Assembly (NCBI RefSeq): GCF_037893015.1
Contig: NC_133661.1
Location: 188,802,491 to 188,866,490 of the forward strand
Source of the DNA: Macrotis lagotis
Taxonomy: Eukaryota; Chordata; Mammalia; Peramelemorphia; Peramelidae
Direction: 5' to 3'
Length of the DNA stretch: 64,000 nucleotides
The position numbers and the translations under genes were made by a program. The notes beneath the pieces are model-generated. The model searched no databases. It saw only the letters and a list, made by a program, of their open reading frames with translations, and had not been told where the DNA came from. The first letter of the stretch is position 1. Each line of letters begins with the position of its first letter. This document shows positions 11,391-24,424 of the stretch, in pieces.

Positions 11391-11502
11391 TATTCAAGTT
11401 TTCTTAAATACAAAAAGGCAAAGACACAAGAAAAAAAAATTCAAACTGAAAAATGAGCTTTCAAAAGATCTTAATAAGTTAAGATGGTTCCTACATAATT
11501 TC
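11391..11502 (+). repeat. Unknown ~110 bp repeat, copy 2
   Basis: This is the partner of the segment at 10106-10215 in opposite orientation, ~1.2 kb away. It ends at about 'cctacataatttca', where the similarity between the two copies stops. There is no terminal inverted repeat that I can see. Confidence 0.7.
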
Positions 11503-11722
11503 ATTACACTGCCATTCTGAGTTCATGTTATTGCTTGAGAAGTAGAATTATATTTTAAGTATAAGATCTAGAAAATAGAAATGACCTGAAGAGAGAAAAT
11601 TGGTCTTTCTAAAAAAAAAGAATTCAATTGGCCCACAGTTGCCTTTGCACTCCCCTCTCATAACTTTTATATTATTGTCATTTTTATTTTCCTTCAATTG
11701 AAGAAATTGCCTCTTTATAGTA

Positions 11723-11760
<38 letters not shown>

Positions 11761-14094
11761 GTATATATATATATATGAAATAAATGCATTATCTTCTGCA
11801 TTTTGAAATCATAGATGTGATCAGAGGGACTGAGCTTCTATTTTTCAAATGAAAGGTCTACATAAAGAAAAAAAAATCATTTTAGACAGGAATATTGCCC
11901 TCTTTAAACCCTGTACAAAGCTTAAAACTTAAAGATATCTGAGGCAACTGATGCAAGTAAGGGAAAACTTCGATTATAATTTAGCTGATAGAGAAAATGC
12001 CTAACTATTACACATTAAAAATTTGTGAATTTGACAAAACTGAAAATTTTATGGTGTCAGAATTTAAATATACTATTAAAACTCCCATTCTTATTTGCAT
12101 TTAGTTCCCTCAAATATGTATTTCAGGAACCTGCATCCAACTCCTTACCAATTAAAAACAATAAAAAAATAGATTTTCAACAACAATCTTGCCTTTCTTC
12201 TTTGCTTCTCCCCACCTCATTTCATTCAGGAGTCTGATATTTGAGTGATGTCTAAAAGCATTAATTTCCTAAATTTCGGAGTGTGAAATAAATATCACAG
12301 ACAGAGGAAGAAGAAAGAAAAAAATGGAAGGAGATAAATTAGATTCATGAGAAACTAAAGGGAAAAAGCAAAAAGGGAGAGATAAATACAGTGAAATGAA
12401 AACTGGCAGATTCTTGAAATAGATTCCATAGAGTTGTGTCCATTAAGTTGCCTGTAATCAATATATTTGGAAGCATTGCTTTCCTGAAATTTATTAATAT
12501 TATGAGATCAAAATTTTCTCAGCAGTGAAAATAGACTGATGATCTTCATCACTGTAACACTTCTAAGAATCTATCATATCTGAGTACTCTTTGAGCCAGA
12601 ATGCTTGCTCCAGTATCTTTGCTTGACAGGAATCAACCAGTCAGGTTGTCTTCCAAATATCAAAGCAACTGTTCAATTGACTGGCAAGCAAGTAAATTTG
12701 ACAAAAAAACAAAACAAAACTGTTGATTGTCTAATTTATGCAAAGCCAATAAAATTCAAATTGACTAATTGATTTCCTCCCCCCCACTTTTTGCTGGAGA
12801 CAAGGAGGTAAAATTCCATGAGATTTCTCTTGTTTAGAAGATAATGATATAAAAAATATAGAAACAACTAAAAAGATACATTTGTTTCACTAATACATTC
12901 AATTTATTTATTAAAATGTACCAATTCTTTTGAAAGATGTTTTACATCCTAGGCTATTATTTTACACAATACCCTAGAGTGAAAAATGTTTAAAGTTTGT
13001 TATATTAAATAAGTAGAAATATTTTATTAAACATTATAAATATTAAATAATTAGAAATATTTTTTCCTATTTACTGATTCTCACCAAATATTAAATGATT
13101 TATACTTCTATTAATATCCTTTCCCTGTCAACTAAAATATTTTTAAACATCAATATAAAATCAATCCAGGAAAACCTACCTGTATTGTTTTCAAAGGCAG
13201 AATGAATTAGGAAGTTGAAGTGATTATCTGGTTAGTCCAAGATGAATTTCTACAAATGAATAGTCTGTTTGGATGGCAGATACAAAGCATCAAAAATACA
13301 ACTTTTATTGGGGAGAGTAGAAGAATTACTGTGTCTCCTGTATTTCATTCATTACTCCAAATATATGGAGAGTACCACAATCAGTATGTGAGATTCTCCA
13401 CTTCCAAATATTCACAGTCATCCCTTTCTTCATATTTCCCTCTTTCATAATAATTCTACCCTCTTTCCCCATCCCAAGGAGTAGACTACTTGAAAAGCAC
13501 TCTACTTTTAAGGATTTTAAAAATTCTTCATATCACCTATTTCTATCTTTTAAAAATTATTCCCCAGAAAAAAAGAATACTTTAAAAGGTTGGAGTTTCC
13601 TTAGAGAGTCTTACCTTTCAGGAAATCATGTCCTGATCTTTGTAAAATAGACATATATAGCTTTTAAGCACATCAAATTAATGCTTAAAATGATTGGCCA
13701 ACTCATATTTTAGAGACAGGGGAATAAGTTGTTCTATTTTGGTGAACCTTGACAATAATAAATCAAGTTCCTGTTCCAGGGCAATATGAAAAGTAATGCT
13801 AAAAGATTTTTTTTCTGATTACTCCTCTCTACATAGATGTAACTATATAAATAAACAAAATAGTTTTGATTATACAGAAAATAATGAGAGTGCTGTTTTT
13901 CTTTGAATAATTCATTATAGTCTAGTCTGTGAAAAGACTAATGCTCTTTTGTTGATACTGCTCTAGTTTTTAAAGTGACATAAAGACTGTAGCTATAAAA
14001 TTATTACCAAATGCCTGAATCATCATAGTTTTCGACAAGATGATTGCATAAGTGGTAGAATCAGAATTTCCAGTACTGGTCTTTATCATTAAAA
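11503..14094. other. Unassigned intergenic sequence
   Basis: There is no recognisable gene. A TA microsatellite lies at 11723-11776. The rest is AT-rich sequence. The ORFs at 12025-12237 and 13220-13450 have no family resemblance and are probably chance. Confidence 0.6.
11723..11776. repeat. (TA)n microsatellite
   Basis: A TA dinucleotide run with a few TATG interruptions near its right end. Confidence 0.95.
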
Positions 14095-14325
14095 ATAATA
14101 TTAGTTATTATTATCCCTTATAGTTACATGGTACTTTACAGTGTCCAAGACACTTTTAATTAGATGATTTCATTGAATCTTCATGGGAATTTTGTGAGTC
14201 AGGAAGGGAACCTGAGGATATTCAGACCTAGAAGACCAAGATATCAAATGAATTATCTAAGGTCACATAGCTAGTCAGCAGCACCTAAATTCTGTTCTTT
14301 TGAACTAAGTCTCTTGCTTTTTTTT
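14095..14325 (-). repeat. MIR-family SINE fragment
   Basis: The reverse MIR pattern appears in order: 'agttattattatccc', 'gatgatttcattgaatcttc', 'aaggtcacatagctagtcag' and 'tcttttgaactaagtctctt'. Confidence 0.75.
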
Positions 14326-14440
14326 GTTTTATCTACTTTATTTCATGGTATCATGAATATGGGAATCTTTATGAAGAACTGCAAATTAAATGTAAAAAAA
14401 TCATTTGAACCACTAATCCATTTTAAAAGTCCTATAGACA

Positions 14441-14753
14441 TCCCCATCCAGAGGAAGTTAAACAAAACAAAATAGAAAAAGAAAAACAACCCTTTATAAT
14501 GCAATGAACACTTTCTAAAAATTATCTCATATATCTGTTTCTTTTCCTTAATCCTAATTTCTCATAATGAAAATGACTAATCTGTAAACATGTTTATCCA
14601 AAATATGTATGTACAACGCCTAACCTGACTCTTCACTACTGAAGTGAGGGAGGGAGGGAGGGGGGAAGGGAGGTGGAAAGAAATTCTGTAACTTAAAAAT
14701 ATATGTGCATATGGATGAAAAAATGAATAAATAAAAATTAAAAAAATAAAAGG
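14441..14753 (+). mobile_element. 5'-truncated L1 tail with target-site duplication
   Basis: The 14520-14750 part matches the reversed 3' end of the L1 at 16348-23566: 'cttaatcctaatttctcat', 'aacctgactcttcac', a G-rich tract and 'gtgcatatggatga'. Its A-rich end is on the right, so it runs on the plus strand. The 10 bp cctatagaca flanks it at 14431-14440 and 14754-14763. This is an ordinary short L1 insertion. Confidence 0.8.
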
Positions 14754-14763
14754 CCTATAGACA

Positions 14764-15124
14764 CAACTCAAATGACGTTGAGTTTCATCCTTTGAATGAT
14801 ACAAGATATAAGTGAGGCATCTAGTTTCTCATCCCATATTCTAATGCCTATTCTAAATGCCTATTCTCAGCTAGAAGCCACACTGTCCCCCCAAAACCCC
14901 TATCTTTGTCACAGGTAACCCAGAGTCACTCCACTCCAACCTTTAGACCCACTACTCTATCACCATCAGTCATTGGTTAGGGTTCATATGAAACTGCACT
15001 TCAAGTTCCATGGGACATTATCATTTGAACTCCTGACTAACCAGGAGTCCTGCTATCAGATGGTCTTCCTATGTTCCATGAAGTTAAATTCTTCTAAGGA
15101 ATTGTTCTTCCAAAGTAGAATGCT
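14764..15124. other. Unassigned intergenic sequence
   Basis: Nothing recognisable. Slightly richer in C than its surroundings. Confidence 0.5.
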
Positions 15125-15215
15125 AACTCTTAGAGAATAGGAACTGACAAAATTTTCCATTTGCATTCTCATTTTTTAGCAGTCTTTATACATAGTAAGT
15201 AGTTAATAAATATTT
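15125..15215 (+). repeat. L2-like 3'-end fragment
   Basis: Shows the worn L2 tail: 'cttagagaataggaactgac' followed by 'catagtaagtagttaataaa'. Confidence 0.5.
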
Positions 15216-15359
15216 TCATATTCATTTCATTTATAATATATTTAGTTTATGTGCATTAGAGTAAAGATGCCATAAAATTTCAAAATATTTTTGAAGACTT
15301 GTCCTCACCATGAATATTTCATAGCAATGAGATTCAGGGGGTAGATATTCCACTGAATA

Positions 15360-15595
15360 TAGCATAGCATCTGGAGTCAGGAAGACTTGTACAAAACCTG
15401 CTTTAGATATTTGGTAGTTCTGTGTCTCTGAACAGGTCTCTTAACCTCTTTCAACCTCAATATCCTCATATATTTATAATAAGGATAATAATAACACCTA
15501 CTTCATAGAGTTACTGGGAGGATAAAATAAGATAACATGTATTAATGCTTTATAAATCTTTAAGTGCTATATGAATGTTGATTATTATTGTTGTT
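15360..15595 (+). repeat. MIR-family SINE
   Basis: A long MIR copy in clear order: 'atctggagtcaggaagactt', 'ggtctcttaacctctttcaa', 'cctacttcatagagttactg', 'ttaagtgctatatgaatgtt' and a TTATTATTG end. Confidence 0.85.
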
Positions 15596-15929
15596 ATCAA
15601 ACAACTTTATCAGGGGTTTTGATTTATAGATAGAATAAAGACCATATCAGCTTTTGCCTCATGATCAGAAGCATGTATTCCATTGCCATCTTGGCACTAA
15701 AGCACATTGATCCAATAATCAAGGAGAGGTGAAGACCTCCAATTGCAATTTTAGAATCATAGATTTAGAGTTGAAAGGATCAGATTTTACAATGAAGAAA
15801 GTGAATTACAAAGAAATCAGGTGTTTGGCAACCCCTTAGATAGGAAGATGATAAAGTTGGAATCTGAACACAGATTCTTCCATTACAAATAGATATACTT
15901 TCCACAATATCATAATGATACTATCTATG

Positions 15930-16175
15930 CTAATTATTATTAATAGCAGTAATCATTTGTACTTCATTTTCAGGCTTACCAAGTACTTTACAACTAATTC
16001 ATTTGAAGCCCACAACAAACCTGTAAGGAAGGTTCTACTATTATCCTTATTTCCAGATGACAAAACTGAAGTTAAGTGACTCATGCAGGGTCACACAGCA
16101 GGTAAAAGTTTGAGACCATATTTAAATTAAAGTCTTACTAATTTTAGATTCAGCACTCTATCTCTAAAAATCATT
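15930..16175 (-). repeat. MIR-family SINE
   Basis: The reversed MIR pattern is clear: 'gtactttacaactaattcat', 'attatccttatttccagatg', 'gggtcacacagcaggtaaaa' and 'attcagcactctatctc'. Confidence 0.85.
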
Positions 16176-17863
16176 AGCTGAGTCTAAAGATGACTTTTAC
16201 TTAAAAGGCACAATGTCAAATTTATTACTATCCTATCTTAGAATTCTCCTTATTAGATCATTTGGTTTCAAATCTCATATCTTCTTCAGAAAATCTCTGA
16301 TTGACTGACCCGTGGCCACCTGAAATTTAATGTGGCTGAGACATTTTTATATTAATTTATATTCATCCATTTGCACATGCATAGTTCCAAGATAAAAAAA
16401 AAATCCCACCACCCTCCCTTTCCATCCCTCTCCCTTCAGGAGGGAATAGTCAGGTTAGCATTTTACCTAACTATTTTGTAAACATATTTACAAATTATTA
16501 ATTTTTGACAGGAGGAATTAGGATTAAGGGAAAGACATAAAAAGAGATAATAAAGTATTCATCATATTCGTAAGGGTTTTTTCCTGTGTTTTCTGTTTTG
16601 TTTTGTTTTTCTTCCTCTGGTTGGGGATAATATAGGCTATAACCAGTCAAATACAGTTGTCCTAGCTCTCTGGAGTGCTGGAAGGAGTTGCTTCCATCAA
16701 GGTTGCTCGTCTTATAATGTTGTTGATAAGTAAATTGTTCTCTTGGCTCTAGTACTTTTGCTCAGCATCAGATCCCATAAGTCATTCCATGCTTCTCTAG
16801 AGTCTGACCATTTATGTTTTTTATAGAATAATAATATTCCATTATATTCATGTAGCATAAATTGTTTGGTCATTCTCTAACTGATGGGCATCCCCTTAAT
16901 TTCCAATTCTTTGCAACTACATAAAGAGTTGATATGAACATTCTGAAACATGTAGGACTTTTCCCATATTTTAAAATTTCTTCTGGATATAGTCTTAGAA
17001 TTGGAATTGCTGGGTCAAAGGATATGAACAATTTTTATTGTTTTTTGGACATAGTTCCAAATTGCTCTCCAGAAAGGTTGGATCCATTCATAACTCCAAT
17101 AGCAATGCCTCAATGTCCCAATTCTCCCACAATCTCTCCAACATTGATCATCTTCCCTTTTTCTCATCTGGGCTAATCTAATAGGTGGGAGATGATAACT
17201 CATTTCTGTTTTAATTTGCATTTTTCTAATCAATAATGATATGGAGCACTTTTTCATATGATTATATATAGCTTTAATTTCTTCAATTGAAAGCAGTTTG
17301 TTCATATCCTTTGACCATTTATCAATTAGAGAATGGCTTGTGACCTTAAAAATGTGATGGAATTCTCTATAGATTTTGGAAATGAGACCTTTAAGAGAGC
17401 TCCTGCGATGAAGATTGAGTCCCAGATTTGTAATTTGCTTCTAATTTTTGGCAGCACTGATTTTATTAGTGTAAAACCTTTTTAATTTAATATCATCAAA
17501 ATCATTCATTTTTGTGTTTATATGTGCTTTAATTCTTGTTTGGTAATATATTTATCCCTTTTCCATAGATCAGATAGATAATATTTTTGGTCTATTAGTT
17601 TACCTATGGTATCACTCTTTATATCTGAATTCTGTACCCATTTTGACCTTATTTTGGTATAGGGTATGAGATGTGAACCTATACCTAATTTTTACCACAC
17701 TATTTTTCAGTTTTCCCAAGAATTTTTGTGTGAGTTCTTATCCCAGAGGCTGATGTCTTTGGGTTTGTCAAATAATAGATTGCTATAATTGCTGCAATTT
17801 AATTTGAACCTATCCTAATCCATTGATCCATAACTCTATTTCTTAATCAGTACCAGGCAAGTT

Positions 17864-18033
17864 TTTTTTTTTTAGGTTTGTGCAAGGCAAATGGATTAAG
17901 TGGCTTGCACAAGGTCACACAGCTACGTAATTATTGAATATCTGAGGCCAGATTTGAACTCAGGTACTCCTGACTCCAGGGCTGGTGCTCTAACCACTAT
18001 ACCACCTAGCCACCCCAGACACCCATCTGCCCC
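17864..18033 (-). mobile_element. Short tRNA-headed SINE inside L1
   Basis: Carries 'caaggtcacacagctacgta' and 'ccactataccacctagccac'. The flanks 'ccaggcaagtttt' (about 17853-17865) and 'ccaggcagtttt' (about 18034-18045) look like a slightly worn target-site duplication, so it is younger than the L1. Confidence 0.85.
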
Positions 18034-21000
18034 CCAGGCAGTTTTGATGGCTGCTGCTTTACAGTTTAGTTTGAGATCTGGTAGAGCTAGCTCACCTTCC
18101 TTTACATTTTATTTTCTTCAGTTTCCTTGCCATTCTTGTTCTTTTGTTGCTCCAGATGGATTTTTTACTGTTTTTCCTAGCTCACTAAAGTAGTTAGTTG
18201 GTGTTTTGATAGGTATGACACTGAATAAATAATTTAATTTGGGTAGAATTATCATTTTTATAATATTAGCTCTACCTATCCATGAGCATTTGACATTTTT
18301 TAATTTTTTGGATCTGTCTTTATTTGGGTAAGTAAAGTTTTATAATTTTGTTCATACAGTTTCTGGATTTGTCTCGGTAGGTAGATTCCCAAATATTTAA
18401 TATTATCTACAGCTATTTTAAATGGAATTTCTCTTTCTATCTCTTGTTCTTGGGCTTTGTTGTTCATATATACAAATGTTGATGATTTTTGTGAGTTTAT
18501 TTTATGTCATGCTACTTTGCTGAATTTGTTAATTGTTTCAAGGAGCTTTTGAAGATAATTTTCTTGGGTTTTCTAGGTATACCATCATATCCTCTGCAAA
18601 AAATGAGAGGTTTGCTTCCTTAATGCCATTTTTAATTCCTTCAATTTATTTTTCTTCATATTGAACTGTTAGCATTTCTAATACTATATTCAAAATTAAT
18701 AGTAATACTTGGCATCCTTGTTTCATCAAATTTATTGGAAATGCTGAGTTTATTTTCATTAAATAGAATATTTGTTGATGGTTTTACATAGATACTATTT
18801 ATTATTTTAAGCAAAAGTCCATTTATTCCTAAAATTTCTAGCATTCTTAATAGGAATGGATGTTGTATTTTATCAAAGGCATTTTCAGTATCTATTTAGA
18901 TAATCCTATGATTTCTACTGGTTTTTACTATAGATATGTTTAATTGCATTGAGTGGTTTCCTAAAGTTGAACCATCCCTGCCTGCCTAGTATAACTCCAA
19001 TCTGATCATAGTGTATTATCCTGGTAATAACATTCTGTAGTCTCATTTTTAATTTTTGTTTAAGATTTTTGCATCAATATTCATTAGGGAGATTGGTCTA
19101 TAATATTCTTTGAATGTTTTGGTTATTCCTAGTTTAATTGTCAGCACCATATTGGTGTCATAAAAGAAGTTTGGCAGAACTCCTTCCTCTCTTATTTTTA
19201 AAAATAGTTTGTGTAGAATAGGAATTAATTGTTTGGTAGAATTCATGTATAAATACATCTGAACCTGAAGTTATTCTTAAGGAGTTTATTGATGGTTTGT
19301 TCAATTTCTTTTTCTTAAATGAGGATATTTACATAATTTATTTCCTTTTCTGATAATCTGGGCAGTTTGGATTTTTATAAATATTCATTCTTTTCAATCA
19401 ATTTGTCCAATTTATTGGCATACAATTTAGAAATTTTTCCAAATTATATTTTTTATTTCCTCCTCATTGGTGGTTAATTCAGCTTTTTCATTGTTGATAC
19501 TGGTAATTTGGTTATTTCCTTTCTTTTTAAAAATCAGATTAGCCATAAGTTTGTCTATTTTATTAGTATATTTATCATAAAACCAATACTTAGTTTTATT
19601 TATGAGATCAATGGTTTTCTTATTTTCTTGTGCCTTGATTTTCAGAATTTCTAATTTGATGTTTAATTGGGGATGTTTAATATGTTCTTTTTCTAGCTTT
19701 TTGAGTTGCATATCAACTTCATTAATCTCCTCTTTCTCTATTTTATTCACATAGACATTTAGAGATATAAAGTTTCCCTTCAAAACTGCCTTGCCTGCAT
19801 CCCATAAATTGTGGTATGTTGTCTCATTATTGTGATTTTCTTGGATATAATTATTGATTATTTCTATTATTACTCTATGATTCACATATTATTTAAGAGA
19901 CAATTATTTAATTTTCAAACAGTTCTTAGTTTATCTTTCCTTGACCCTTTATTACATGTAATTTTTATTGCATCATGATCTGAAAAGTGTGTCTTTATTA
20001 TTTCTGCCTTTCTGCATTTAATTATAAAGTTTTTGTGCCCTAGTATATGGTCAATTTTGGTGAAAGTGTCATGTACTACCAAATAAAAGGTATATTGTTT
20101 TCTAAACCCAGAATTCTATCATATGTAAGATTTCATTCACCTTCTTAACTTCCTTCTTGTTTATTTTGTTATTAGATTTATCTAGTTCTGAGAGAGGGAG
20201 ATTGTGGTCTCCCATTTCAGTTTTGCTCTCATATTTCCTCTTGTAATTCATTAAATTTTTCCTCTAAGAGTTTGGATAGTATACCAATAGGTGCATACAT
20301 GCTTAGTAATGATATAGCTCCATTTCCATGTAGTTTCCTTCCTTATATATTTTAATGAGATTGATTTTTGCTTTTATTTTGTCTAATATTAGAATCACTA
20401 CCCCAGATTGTTTTACTTTCAATGAGTCATAAATTATTTTGCTCCAACCTTTTACCTTTACCCTGTTTATATATCTGCTTCAAATGTGTTTCTTGTAAAC
20501 AGCATATTGTAGGATTCTGGTTTTTAATCCATTGTGCTATCTGCTCCCCTTCTTTGGGACAATTCACCCACTCATATTTACTGTTAAGATTACTAATTCT
20601 GTTTTTCCCTCCATTTTAGCTTTCTCCATTTATAGTTATATCTTTCCTTTTCTCATTCCTCCTTACTAAAATTTTATTACCTTTCTCCTTTGTCTTTTCT
20701 TTTAAAAATTTAACTCAGTTTATTTTCACACATATCTTCTCTTTCCTTTAGCAGTCCCTTCTTCCCTTATCATTCCTGTTCTCTATCCCCCTCTCCCATG
20801 TAGATTAAGTTACATTTTTAAACACAAATTGGAATGTATTTTATGCCCACATTGGACTAAATCTATTCAATAGAATTTACTCAGCTTTCATATTCTCCCT
20901 TCTTTCCTCCTAAAATTATAAATCTTTGTGACTCTTCCCTTGGTGGACTCTTCCCTAATTAATATTATTAATTAGGTATAATCAATCACAATTTGATTAT

Positions 21001-21235
21001 TTGATTGCTTGTTAAGCTATTATTATCAAGATTTCATCACTGAATGTTTACTTGATTGCTTGCTAAGCAGCATTGACTCAAATTGCATCAAATTACAAAT
21101 ATAATCAGTTTTTCCCTTCTCCTTTTTCACATATCTTTCAAGTACACACAATTCTCCTCACAAGCAGAAGTATCTTCCAAAGGTATAGCATTTCTTGAGT
21201 ATTTGTGCCCTTTGCTCCAGGCTTATTTTCTTTCA

Positions 21236-21546
21236 CACTTTACATCCTGCCTCCCAACCTAAGGTGTTTAACACCTGGTTAAGTGAAGCAAGGGCTATTT
21301 ACTTTTCTACTTTACCCCACCTCCCATCCAGGTACTTAATCTCTTCTTAAGTGAAGTACCAGATGCTGATCTAATTAAATGAGAGAATCTTGAAGATCTC
21401 TGGAAGATTTTTTGCATCTTGAAGATCTCTGTAAGCTCTGGAGGTCTCACCCGAGAACTTTACAAATGATTGTAATTAATAGAGACACTGTCTCACTTCT
21501 TAGCAGTTTATGATGCCCTCATTAGACAAGGTGCTTAGCACCTTGT
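21236..21546. repeat. Hairpin-rich internal repeats within the L1 interval
   Basis: Two imperfect ~70 bp direct units start near 21236 and 21306. Each holds 'cctccca(a/t)cc' followed by an 'aggt...ttaagtgaag' motif. A related motif at 21526-21546 forms a 9 bp perfect stem, acaaggtgc and gcaccttgt, around a 3-base loop. A 20 bp unit starting 'atcttgaagatctct' is also doubled at 21388-21407 and 21416-21435. I cannot assign this to a known L1 part. Confidence 0.55.
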
Positions 21547-22241
21547 GATTCAAGTGAGTAAATGTATAATGAGACACATGTGTTAAAGTTAACATTTCTG
21601 CTTTTTTCAGATTTTTTTTTTTTGTCTCAAACATATTGATGTCATCTTGGACCTCCTCAACTGAGACATGAACTCATTATACCAATATCCTTTAGGTTCT
21701 TTCTCTTCAATTAAATTCTACCTTCCAACTATCTATAAAATTCTAAAGAATTACAACTGTTATATCTTCCATTTAAGGCTGTACACGATTTGATAGTTGA
21801 TCAACATTTGTTTAAAAGAGTTTTGCTTTTTCATTCCCCTTTTAATCTATCCTTTTGTATGTAACTGTTCACTTGTGTATTTGGTGATTGAATTCTCTGT
21901 CCTATTCTGGCCTTGTGTTAGGAAATTCTGGAAGTCTTCTATTTCACTTAATATCCATATTTTTCCCTGACACTATATGCTGAATTTTGCAGGGTAGTAC
22001 ACTCTGGGTTGTAGTCCCAGTTCCTAAGCTCTCTGAAAAATATTATTCCAATTCGTCTGATCCTTCAATGTTCAGGCTGATAGGTCCTGTGTTAGTCCTG
22101 TGTTCAATTTATATCTGAATTATTTTCTTTTTTATGTTTTCAATATTCTCTCCTTTCTTTCAGGGTTCTGGATTTTGCCTATTACATCCCTTGGAGTTTT
22201 TATCCTGGGGTCTCTTTCTGGAGGAGTTCTGTGGATTCTTT

Positions 22242-22390
22242 TTTTTTTCTTTTGCAAGGCAAATGGGGTTAAGTGGCTTGCCCAAGGCCACACAGCTCGT
22301 TAATTATTAAGTGTCTGAGACCTGATTTGAACCCAGGTACTGCTGACTCCAGGGCCGGTGCTTTATCCACTACACCATCTAGCCACCCCA
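22242..22390 (-). mobile_element. Short tRNA-headed SINE inside L1, with target-site duplication
   Basis: A well-preserved copy with 'ggccacacagctcgttaatt' and 'gccggtgctttatccactac'. The 11 bp gtggattcttt flanks it at 22231-22241 and 22391-22401, within the L1 ORF1 region. Confidence 0.9.
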
Positions 22391-23566
22391 GTGGATTCTT
22401 TCAATGGTTGTATTGCTATTTTGTTCTACTAGATTTGGACAGTTTTCCCTTAAAATTTCCAGCATGATATTTTCCTGGTTCTTTTGTTGGTCCAAACTTT
22501 CTGGTAGTCAGAGGATTCATAGATTGTCTCTCCTAGTTCCATTTTCCATATCATTCATTTTCCCTAGAAGGTATTTTACATTTTCTTCAATATTTTCAGC
22601 CTTTTTCTTTTATTTGATGGAATCTTGTAATGTAGATTCCTTGGTTTCTAATTGATCAATTCTAATTTTTAGGATTTTAGTTTTTTTCAATTAGCTTCTA
22701 TGTTTCCTTTTCCTTGATTATTTTTATTTTTAATGGAGTTGATTTTTTTGGTAAACATTTCACAATTTTCCTTCATGACTTTCATTCCTTTTTTCTATTT
22801 TTCTTCTTCCTCGCTCCTTTATTTTTTAAAATCTCTTTAAGCTCTTCAATGAGTTTTTGTATTTGAATCCAGTTTATAGACTGCTTTGCTATTTCCTTTA
22901 TGTGTCATTTTTCACTACTTTCTTCTTCAGACATGGCATTGCTGTCATCTTTGTCTGTAAAGTAGTTTTCTATAATGAGCACTCTTGGCATTTTAGTTCA
23001 TCTTAGCTTGTTTTATTTCTGCTCCTGTGGTATATTGACTATAGATTCAAGCTTTTATTTTGATGAGGCTTGGGTTTGATCCCTGGCTCATTGTTTGACA
23101 AGATATTTCCTATGCAGTCCAGGCCTTGCCTTTGCAGAGTTTTTTTCCCCTCCTTTATGTTCAGCTTCTTACTTAGAAGAGGATTCTTCCCAACTCAGTC
23201 CTGTCCTTTACCTCTGTGTTTTAGTGTTCAGACTTTGTTTTGGATTGGGATACTTCCAGCTGGCTTTCTATCTGGGTACACGAACCTCTGTTATTATTAG
23301 GTTGTTGGGTCATGGATTGCACCATGGCTAAAAGCTTCCTGTTGGCTTTCCCTACTCTCTCACCCCTGCACTTACTTCCCCTTTCCCCCAGAGATGTTCA
23401 TAGAAGATCCTTCATGATGTCTACAGTTGAAAACTTCTTTGAATCTTCTCTTTTCTTGGTGGGTTATGTAGTGTGAATGTCAGAGTAGAGGATCCATTTA
23501 TCTTTGGTAGGGAAGGGCTCTGGGAGCATGTTAGCTTCGTCACCATCTTGGCTCATCCCAGAAATC

Positions 23567-24247
23567 TGGCTGACATATTTCCTTATTTTCTTCACAGAAC
23601 ATGCCTGACTATTCGGTTAATACCTTTATGAATTTTTCCCTATGTATTTCTAGTGCATCTTAGAATGGATCAGAAATGCAGGAACTAAACTTTACCTGCT
23701 TGAAGGGTCAAATGATTCTGACCTGCTGCTGTCTCAATACCTCTATGGACAGAATAAAATCCCATAAGCTAAATCATGCCATTCTTTCAAATAATAGCTC
23801 CTTAAGTTCCTTAAAAAAGGCATAACTGAATTATCAAGAAGATGGGACCTGCTATGGCTCAAATCCTTCAATTTCTCAGATCCTTTCCTTTCCATATATA
23901 AATAAGATTGGCAATGGAAGATAGTCAATTGAATGCTCTATCAGGAAGACAAAGGCTCTTTTCACCTCTGGCACTAACTGTGTAACCTAGGGCAACTATT
24001 TAGACTGCTGCACTGGTGTGGGGAGTTTTCACATGAGGAAATCTTGAGACTACTGAAATTAGAGTTCTTTTGTGGTTATAGCAAATCCTAATGTCCAGTT
24101 ATTGCATTCTCTACTTAACCACTAAAAGCTTCCAATTTTTGTCATTGTACCATTTCTTTACCCATATCAATCATTTAATCAATTATTTAATTTTTCTTTC
24201 TAAAGTCTCCTCATTCTTTCACTAAAACAAAATATAAAATTCTTATT
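23567..24247. other. Unassigned intergenic sequence
   Basis: Between the 5' end of the L1 and a MAR1 SINE. Nothing recognisable beyond a faint MIR-like phrase near 23960-24000 ('ctgtgtaacctagggcaact'). Confidence 0.5.
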
Positions 24248-24424
24248 GGGACCTGGTAGCACAGAGGATAGAGTACCAGGCTTGGATGAAAAAAAGACCT
24301 GAATTCATATTTGGCCTCACATAGTGTCCTTGAGATAGATATTTAACCTTGATCTCCTCAGTTTCCTCATCTATAAAATTAAATGACAAATCACTACATT
24401 ATCTTTGTAAGCAAATTCCCAAAG
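24248..24424 (+). mobile_element. MAR1-like tRNA-headed SINE
   Basis: The head 'ggtagcacagaggatagagt' is followed by 'gacctgaattcatatttggc', 'gtttcctcatctataaaatt' and 'atctttgtaagcaaattccc', the order expected of MAR1. It abuts the next L1. Confidence 0.75.

Larger units (their letters stand above)
16348..23566 (-). mobile_element. Nearly full-length L1 LINE, inactive
   Basis: About 7.2 kb including two SINEs. The 3' UTR is at 16348-16880. ORF2 runs leftward across about 16.9-20.6 kb. Frames showing it are 17015-17305 (C-terminal end with 'WIQPFWRAIWNYVQ'), 18656-18844 and 19049-19258 (reverse transcriptase, '[16 protein letters not shown]'), and 19427-19885 (linker between endonuclease and reverse transcriptase, 'LWDAGKAVLKGNFISLNVYV'). 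ORF1 with its coiled-coil part lies at about 21.65-22.9 kb. The 5' UTR ends near 23540-23566 with 'ccaccatcttggctcatccc' reversed. Frames are broken in many places. Imperfect flanks 'tggctgagacattt' (16333) and 'tggctgacatattt' (23567) may be the target-site duplication. The segment 20.8-21.6 kb is unlike any L1 part I know. Confidence 0.85.

Noticed and set aside
19427-19885. A 152-codon minus-strand frame as a host gene
   Set aside because: It is L1 ORF2 linker sequence between endonuclease and reverse transcriptase ('LWDAGKAVLKGNF'), part of the L1 at 16348-23566.
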